Of a stretch of DNA of 64,000 nucleotides, positions 59,596 to 64,000 are shown piece after piece. Below the pieces are notes generated by a model. The model was not told the origin of the DNA. It made no database searches and saw nothing but the letters and a program-made list of their open reading frames with translations. The translations under genes were made by a program, and so were the position numbers. This DNA is from Calothrix brevissima NIES-22 (GTDB lineage: Bacteria; Cyanobacteriota; Cyanobacteriia; Cyanobacteriales; Nostocaceae). Each line of letters begins with the position of its first letter. Positions within the stretch are counted from its first letter, which is position 1. The stretch lies in NCBI RefSeq assembly GCF_002367995.1, contig NZ_AP018207.1, positions 7,178,199 to 7,242,198 on the forward strand, read 5' to 3'.

Positions 59596-60165
59596 TTAAT
59601 CTTCTACCCAATAGAGGAGTCCTAGAGAAGTAACTCCACCAAAAAAGTGAGCGCCAATCAAATTCACGTTGGCTAACATGACAAAAACATCTAGTGAACG
59701 AATCACGTTTTCTGGTTGGTAAATTGCCACACCTTGAGGTTGTGCTAAGGCTTTACCTAAAATGATTGCAACTGTTTCTTCAGAAGCAATAAAAGCTATT
59801 AATATTCCTACCAAACTCACGATAAATCCAATGCGTAAATTTTGAATTACATCTTCTTTCTTGGGATGGTTTTGAGGATTTGGTGTTTGTAAAAGTTGTG
59901 CTAATTTTCTGTAACGGAAAGCCCAATATACCCGAAAGCACAGTAATAAAATACCAACAATAGCTAAGAATATGCCAAATCCTATACCTGCATTGTTTGT
60001 TTGGGTAGTAATGTTACGGCTAAAGTAAGCCAATAACACAGCAATACCAGAAATTAAGCCTAGAACTAACTGTACCCAAAAACTAATTTTGCTTACTAAA
60101 CGAAAGGTAGTAGCAAATTCTTGTTTGCTTGGTGTATTTGAAAAAGGTTCTAAATTATTTAACAT
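59596..60165 (-). CDS. DUF3611 family membrane protein
   Basis: A 189-residue protein with four membrane segments (about 30-50, 62-82, 112-132, 160-182), matching the cyanobacterial and plastid DUF3611 family: FRLVSKISFWVQLVLGLISG, YWAFRYRKLAQLLQ, LRIGFIVSLVGILIAFIASE and NVNLIGAHFFGGVTSLGLLY. The function is unknown. I take the ATG at 60165 with GAGG 5 bp upstream; the frame opens two codons earlier with GTG. A GTGGA phased repeat lies about 150-175 bp upstream. Confidence 0.87.
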   Translation of the reverse strand: MLNNLEPFSNTPSKQEFATTFRLVSKISFWVQLVLGLISGIAVLLAYFSRNITTQTNNAGIGFGIFLAIVGILLLCFRVYWAFRYRKLAQLLQTPNPQNHPKKEDVIQNLRIGFIVSLVGILIAFIASEETVAIILGKALAQPQGVAIYQPENVIRSLDVFVMLANVNLIGAHFFGGVTSLGLLYWVED

Positions 60166-60315
60166 TTGCACCTCATAATATGTGTTTCATAAATAGCTCA
60201 GAGTAGATATTCTCAAAATATTGCTGAATTTTGTAATTTAGATGATTGACAAGATTTTATTAATTCAGCCTCAACTCAAAGCCAAAAATGAACTATTTAT
60301 AAATTAAATATAAAA

Positions 60316-60340
60316 GGTGGAAAACTAGTGGAGAATATAT
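60316..60340 (-). promoter_or_regulatory. 11-bp-phased GTGGA repeat (site H)
   Basis: GTGGA at 60317 and 60328 in GGTGGAAAACTAGTGGAGAA, almost the same string as at 53665. It lies in front of the DUF3611 gene. Confidence 0.6.
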
Positions 60341-60495
60341 ATATATTCAGATTAAATTACTACTTCAGAAATACTTTTACTAACTAAAGATAGATTATTT
60401 TTTAGCAAATATGCCATAAATTTCACACAAAATAATTTATATTTTCCGGCTAAGAATGGCTAAATATTGAATAATGTCTCTGATTTATTATGTAT

Positions 60496-60867
60496 TTATT
60501 TCAAAGCTGATGCGACTTGAACAGCTAATTTCTGAGGATTGAATGGCTTACTGATGATGCCTCTAATGCCCATTTGAATAAATAAATGCTGCTCAGATGT
60601 ACGTCCTTTAGCTGTTAATAAAATTACCGGGATATGTTTAGTTAGTTGATTAGCTTGTAGCTTTTGGAAAGTTGTCAAACCATCCATCTCAGGCATCATT
60701 AAATCCAACAGGATGGCATCGGGTTGAGATGACTGAGCTAAGAGTAATCCTTGACTACCTGAAGTAGCTGTCAAAACATTCCAGCCCCCCATGATTTCTA
60801 GACAAGTCTGAATCAATTGACGGATGTCATCTTCATCATCAATGACTAAAATTTGTTGAGTTTTCAT
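60496..60867 (-). CDS. Receiver-only response regulator
   Basis: A 123-residue single receiver domain. Acidic pocket residues are in VIDDEDD, the phospho-acceptor is D55 in ILLDLMMPEMDG, and T/K appear in ILLTAKGRT and ISKPFNPQKLAV. It resembles CheY-like and hybrid-kinase-linked receivers of cyanobacteria. There is no kinase next to it; the orphan kinases in the window are possible partners. A phased repeat (GTGGA/GTGTA, 60981-61004) lies about 115-135 bp upstream. The neighbouring genes concern the envelope. Confidence 0.9.
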   Translation of the reverse strand: MKTQQILVIDDEDDIRQLIQTCLEIMGGWNVLTATSGSQGLLLAQSSQPDAILLDLMMPEMDGLTTFQKLQANQLTKHIPVILLTAKGRTSEQHLFIQMGIRGIISKPFNPQKLAVQVASALK

Positions 60868-60980
60868 CGTTAAGATTTTCGTTGCTGTTAGAATTTATTA
60901 TTTCTGACTACTTTGATTCTTAAGAGCGAATATTGAGAATTACCATACTCTTAAGATTGATTTCTAAGGTAAAACTTGAA

Positions 60981-61004
60981 AGTGGAAAACTCGTGTAGAA
61001 ACTA
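60981..61004 (-). promoter_or_regulatory. 11-bp-phased GTGGA repeat (site I)
   Basis: GTGGA at 60982 and GTGTA at 60993 in AGTGGAAAACTCGTGTAGAA. It lies between the truncated DUF2254 gene and the receiver gene. Confidence 0.5.
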
Positions 61005-61007
61005 AAT

Positions 61008-61199
61008 CTACCTAAGGGCACAACTTGAATTAATCAAAAATGCAGAGATTGACGCGACATTAATATCTGCATTGCCAGAGCGGTCAAGATTTAGCATAAT
61101 AAATGCCAAAGCTGTAGCCGCTACCGCCATAACTGCGGGAATAAACCAGTAGCTTGAGTGCAGTTGATCCCAAAGCTTGCTTAACTTAACGTTTTTCAT
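61008..61199 (-). pseudogene. DUF2254 protein, N-terminal fragment
   Basis: A 63-residue frame whose first 40 residues (KLSKLWDQLHSSYWFIPAVM, then a hydrophobic stretch and MLNLDRS) match the first membrane helix of DUF2254 proteins, which normally have about 430 residues. The frame then runs through unrelated residues and stops near site I. Its ATG overlaps the MscS stop (ATGA), so it was translationally coupled to the channel gene. The rest of the gene is absent from the window. Confidence 0.6.
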
Positions 61200-62203
61200 T
61201 GTTCGTCAAATTGAGAATCTATGTTGCCATTCCCATCATGAGAAGAATGTTTTTGCGCCAGTAACCTTAGAGAATCGCTGATGCGGCGAGGTTTTGGCAC
61301 TTTCCGATTCCCAGCCGGCCAACCTTCACGCTGAAGGGCGCGATCGCCATCTGTTTCTTCAGTTTGGTCGTGAAATAAAATTTGTTGGGTGGGGAAAGGT
61401 AGATCTATACCATTGGCGGTGAGGGTTTTCTTGATTGCAGTTAAGACGCGATCGCGTGAAGTCAGATCGTCGGCTCTTCTGGGTGGTTTAATCCACCAAC
61501 GAGCGCGGATATTCACAGTACTTTCAGCTAATTCCATTACCAATACATCAGGCGCAGGGTCTGACAACACCTCATCGACACTCTGCATTGCTTCCATAAT
61601 TAATTGCTTGGCTCGGTCGATATCATCACCATAACCAATGCCGACATCATACTCTAAACGACGGTTTTCAAAGGCAGTGTTTACAGTTACAGAATTGGTG
61701 AATAATTCCGAATTAGGAATCACAATCCGCCGACCATCATATGTTCTAATTGTGGTGGCACGTGTTTCAATATTTTCTACAGTTCCTTCAAAGTTTTTAA
61801 AGACTATTTGGTCATTAATTTGAAAAGGTTCAGTGAGTAAAATTAAAATTCCTGCTAAAAAGTTCTGTAAAATATCACGGAAGGCAAAACCAATTGCTAC
61901 CCCACTGATTCCTAAAAGTTGTACTAAATCACCTGCTCTAAATGTGGGGATGACAATTGATAGAGCGATGAATAGTCCTATTAGAATTGTTGTCCCCTGT
62001 GCTAAACGCCCCAGTACTAATCCTAAGTTGCGGGCTTGACGGCGGTTTCTTGTGACTCGTTTGACAACTTTCTTAATTGACCTAGCAATCAGAAAGAAGA
62101 TGACAAAGACAATTAATGCCAACACCATATTTGGAAGCAGTGCAATAAATCCATTGAGCATGTCTTGAATTTGCTTCCAAACTACGGATATTTCTGCATT
62201 CAT
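61196..62203 (-). CDS. MscS-type mechanosensitive ion channel (copy 2)
   Basis: A 335-residue channel, close paralogue of the protein at 1584-2597 over its whole length, including the C-terminal extension (DQTEETDGDRALQREGWPAG). Three membrane segments, the pore helix GVAIGFAFRDILQNFLAGI and the GRRIVIPNSELF beta-domain motif are intact. The frame opens at 62260, but I take the ATG at 62203 because the paralogue starts at the same point (MNA-[DE]-IS). It is followed by the truncated DUF2254 gene through an ATGA overlap. The two copies differ mainly in the last 60 residues and lie in opposite orientation, about 59 kb apart. Confidence 0.92.
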   Translation of the reverse strand: MNAEISVVWKQIQDMLNGFIALLPNMVLALIVFVIFFLIARSIKKVVKRVTRNRRQARNLGLVLGRLAQGTTILIGLFIALSIVIPTFRAGDLVQLLGISGVAIGFAFRDILQNFLAGILILLTEPFQINDQIVFKNFEGTVENIETRATTIRTYDGRRIVIPNSELFTNSVTVNTAFENRRLEYDVGIGYGDDIDRAKQLIMEAMQSVDEVLSDPAPDVLVMELAESTVNIRARWWIKPPRRADDLTSRDRVLTAIKKTLTANGIDLPFPTQQILFHDQTEETDGDRALQREGWPAGNRKVPKPRRISDSLRLLAQKHSSHDGNGNIDSQFDEQ

Positions 62204-62498
62204 GTTACTTACTATGACTGGTAAACTAAAGATGAAAATTCCAGCGTTGATGAGTGACACTGGTAGTAAATAGCCAAAAAGACTAGTACAAAGCCTACCA
62301 GCAATAAAAGACTATTTATTGCTGGTGGACATCCACAAATTTCTTAATCAATGGATTTGCGATCTGCAAAATTGCACTGAAATTAGCGCATCTGTTGACG
62401 CTTATCAACAATTTCTACTGGGGAATCATTGCTGGTAGCGGGAGTATCTACAGTTCTTTGGCGATCACCCACCATACATCTCATCGGCTCTCGAAGGA

Positions 62499-63074
62499 GT
62501 GCTACCTGTTAGTATGACACCAGCTAGAGGACAAACAAGCTCTACACTTACCAACATCATAGCTGATGGTAAACTCACTGAATACTCATCATCAACTGCA
62601 CCTATACTTGTTCGTGGTACTGTCACACCAGCAGTCAGAGATGTACAAACCTTCCTGAAGCAGCAAGGGTTCTACAATGGATCGATTGATGGCATATATG
62701 GGCCTAATACATATTCTGCCGTAGTCACATTTCAGCGATCACGTAATTTAACTGCTGATGGTCGAATTGGCCAAAATACTTGGGAGGCATTGCTGGATGC
62801 CTATAATCGCAACACTCCTGTCAATTCTAATAACCTCAGCCAATACTCGCCAAACACTGCACCTATTCTGACAATTGGTAGCCAGGGTCAAGCTGTTAAG
62901 GATATCCAAGCATTTTTGAAACAGCAAGGGTATTATACAGGTGCAGTTGATGGCATATATGGTTCTGCAACTGCTGCATCTGTAGAAGCATTCCAGCAAC
63001 GTGATGCCAATTTACAAAATGATGGCATTGTGGGTCGAAATACTTGGAGTACCATCCTAGATACTGTAAGTTAG
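62499..63074 (+). CDS. Peptidoglycan-binding protein with two PGBDs
   Basis: A 191-residue protein with two PG_binding_1 repeats: VRDVQTFLKQQGFYNGSIDG with YGPNTYSAVVTFQRSRNL, and VKDIQAFLKQQGYYTGAVDG with YGSATAASVEAFQQRD. Each is preceded by a TAPIL-V/T-x-G linker. No signal peptide is seen in the frame, so the N-terminus may be longer, altered or decayed: the start at 62499 is a GTG directly after GAAGGA, and an in-frame ATG follows at 62514. It probably binds the cell wall if it is exported. It is divergent from the MscS copy 2 gene. Confidence 0.8.
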   Translation: MLPVSMTPARGQTSSTLTNIIADGKLTEYSSSTAPILVRGTVTPAVRDVQTFLKQQGFYNGSIDGIYGPNTYSAVVTFQRSRNLTADGRIGQNTWEALLDAYNRNTPVNSNNLSQYSPNTAPILTIGSQGQAVKDIQAFLKQQGYYTGAVDGIYGSATAASVEAFQQRDANLQNDGIVGRNTWSTILDTVS

Positions 63075-63112
63075 TCTCAACAGTAGCGATCGCACTATTC
63101 TCATAACAATAA

Positions 63113-63137
63113 TATGGCGGTCGCTGTTACCGCCATA
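63113..63137. terminator. Hairpin after the peptidoglycan-binding gene
   Basis: TATGGCGGT-CGCTGTT-ACCGCCATA is a perfect 9-bp stem, 38 bp after the stop of the rightward gene. It is followed by A-rich rather than T-rich sequence on that strand. Confidence 0.5.
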
Positions 63138-63145
63138 ACAAAAAA

Positions 63146-63192
63146 GACAGATTGTTTCATTGCCTTACGCACAGGCAATGAAACAATCTGTC
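63146..63192 (-). terminator. 20-bp perfect hairpin, leftward terminator
   Basis: A 20-bp perfect stem (GACAGATTGTTTCATTGCCT and its complement) with a 7-base loop TACGCAC. On the minus strand it is followed by TTTTTTGTT, so it has the form of a strong intrinsic terminator for leftward transcription coming from the right. No intact leftward gene is present there within the window. Confidence 0.65.
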
Positions 63193-63244
63193 CACAGTGC
63201 TGGAAGATAGACCTTTGACTTAGACTGAGCCTAAATATTTGGTT

Positions 63245-63266
63245 GGGTGTAAAATGGGTGTAAAGA
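63245..63266. promoter_or_regulatory. 11-bp direct repeat GGGTGTAAAA
   Basis: GGGTGTAAAAT at 63245 and GGGTGTAAAG at 63256, 11 bp apart, just before the tRNA-like fragment. A similar GTGGA/GTGTA pair is at 63476-63487. No gene is clearly served. Confidence 0.4.
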
Positions 63267-63307
63267 TTGTGAGCGAGCCTGAAAGCATTGAAAAATGAAG
63301 GTTAATG

Positions 63308-63354
63308 TCACCTTCCCAAGGTGAACGTCGTGGGTTCGAGTCCCATCGCCCGCT
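63308..63354 (+). pseudogene. 3' part of a tRNA-Gly(CCC)-like gene
   Basis: A perfect anticodon arm (TCACC-TTCCCAA-GGTGA, anticodon CCC), a T arm with loop TTCGAGT (GTGGG/CCCAT stem with one G-T pair) and the 3' acceptor strand CGCCCGC plus T are clear. The matching 5' acceptor GCGGGCG and a D arm are missing. GTGAGCG at 63269 could pair imperfectly, but 32 irregular bases separate it from the anticodon stem. So it is either a displaced tRNA 3' end left by integration (an att site), or a decayed tRNA gene. Confidence 0.65.
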
Positions 63355-63368
63355 TTTGATTTAAATTC

Positions 63369-63506
63369 TTACATTCTAAGCTTTTCAAGGTTTTTAATTC
63401 TTGCCCATTCTCCTTTATCATCCCAATTATACCCTTTATCGGGTGCTTTTATTAGGTCATTAAAAGTCTTTTTGGGTGGAAAACTGGTGTAAGGGGTCAA
63501 TATAGC
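63369..63506 (-). pseudogene. Possible C-terminal protein remnant
   Basis: A leftward open frame without a start encodes about 45 residues ending KAPDKGYNWDDKGEWARIKN followed by LEKLRM. The composition looks coding (D, K, W rich) and resembles the ends of some polymorphic-toxin or phage proteins, but I cannot assign it. It is opposite to the RHS debris that follows. Confidence 0.25.
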
Positions 63507-63753
63507 CTATCTGACACCAGGGGAAAGACGCACTTTCAACTATGGTGCTGGTTATCAACTTAATACGGTTGTTGAAACTGGGGAAACTAAAATCGAAGGT
63601 TGACGCTGATTTGCAGGGATGGAAAGACGCTGGATTGAGAACATGATGCGCTAACTATCCCTAACTATAGTCGAGAACGAAACCACAGGGGAAACGACTC
63701 AGTACATCTACGATGGCAATGGTAACAATATTAAACTTTGGCTGTATATATAG
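63505..63753 (+). pseudogene. RHS/YD-repeat protein debris
   Basis: Two short open stretches in different frames encode LTPGERRTFNYGAGYQLNTV (63505-63603) and ETTGETTQYIYDGNGNNIK (63670-63753). The YIYDGNGN motif is diagnostic of RHS/YD repeats. Neither has a start, and stops interrupt the region. It is a remnant of a large RHS-repeat protein. Confidence 0.55.
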
Positions 63754-64000
63754 CCCTCTAAGTACGCAAGAGCCAGAAACTTTGCGATTTACTGAATTGG
63801 GATTTCTTATAGATTCTATAAGAGGTTTAAATGATATTTTTTAGCTTAATTCGATATTTTATGAATATCATGTTAAGATAATTCACATCTGTTTACTTAA
63901 GTAAAAATACGTACTCAATCCCACAAAATAGTTTATCTTTTTTAAAAGGGATCACAACAGAAGAGCTATTTCAGCGTGTAGTATTTAGTACTAAATTACT
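63754..64000. other. Right edge, nothing recognised
   Basis: About 250 bp of AT-rich sequence with no supported gene, RNA or repeat. Confidence 0.4.

Noticed and set aside
62383-62484. Leftward 33-residue frame between MscS copy 2 and the peptidoglycan-binding gene (ends EIVDKRQQMR)
   Set aside because: The composition looks coding, but it is short, has no ribosome binding site and no family. It may be the tail of a lost gene.
63269-63354. A complete tRNA gene
   Set aside because: The 5' acceptor-like GTGAGCG has one mismatch and one wobble, and the 32 bases that follow do not form a D arm.

Overview
The window looks like chromosome or large-plasmid DNA from a filamentous, heterocyst-forming-type cyanobacterium (Nostocales). 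The signs are a moderate-to-low GC content, many HIP1 octamers (GCGATCGC), short dispersed palindromic repeats inside and between genes, and typical gene families: a kinase-ATPase-GAF-PAS-histidine kinase giant, an AvaK-like PRC-barrel protein, SLH, DUF3611, RppA-like two-component genes and IS200/IS605 with TnpB. The species cannot be fixed from sequence alone.

Layout. 0-13 kb: DUF389 membrane protein, MscS channel, Na+/H+ antiporter, a 2043-residue hybrid kinase and a GMC oxidoreductase. 13-20 kb: GH63-type glucosidase, MOSC protein, SDR with a possible coupled peptide, and a kinase/receiver pair. 20-27 kb: second DUF389 protein, a 6TM ion channel with an odd filter, a ClC-CBS-USP protein and an RppA/RppB-like pair. 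27.6-31.5 kb and 44-49 kb: decayed DNA in which pieces of HPP, DoxX, SMP-30, GMC, STAS, sucrose phosphatase, TauE, VOC, amylo-1,6-glucosidase, DUF4142 and manganese catalase genes are fused or broken, mixed with intact DUF1622, copper-binding, GlsB, SDR and DUF2231 genes. 31.5-40.6 kb: sucrose-synthase/SPS-like glycosyltransferase, response regulator, two penicillin-binding proteins and a CHASE3 histidine kinase, with a duplicated small-gene/repeat segment on each side. 40.7-42.6 kb: IS200/IS605 with tnpA and tnpB. 51.3-52.5 kb: a complete DDE insertion sequence. 52.5-63 kb: an envelope-stress cluster (two PRC-barrel proteins, SLH, two peptidoglycan-binding proteins, M48 protease, a tandem pair of two-domain exported proteins, DUF3611, receiver, MscS). 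The right end holds a tRNA-Gly(CCC)-like 3' fragment and RHS-repeat debris.

How it works together. Most intact genes concern osmotic, ionic, desiccation or cell-wall stress: mechanosensitive channels, antiporter, chloride and cation channels, sucrose and glycan enzymes, penicillin-binding proteins, PRC/SLH/PGBD proteins and many two-component parts. Two families of direct repeats with an exact 11-bp period, the layout used by OmpR/PhoB regulators, lie in the intergenic regions. One (TTTCAT-N5-TTTCAT read toward the gene) is found before the RppA-like regulator, before the ClC gene and in the VOC/SDR interval. The other (GGGTA or GTGGA every 11 bp) is found before the copper/GlsB genes, the two small paralogues, the PRC/SLH genes and several envelope genes. 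These candidate regulons, and the density of deletion chimeras, are the most notable signals in the window.
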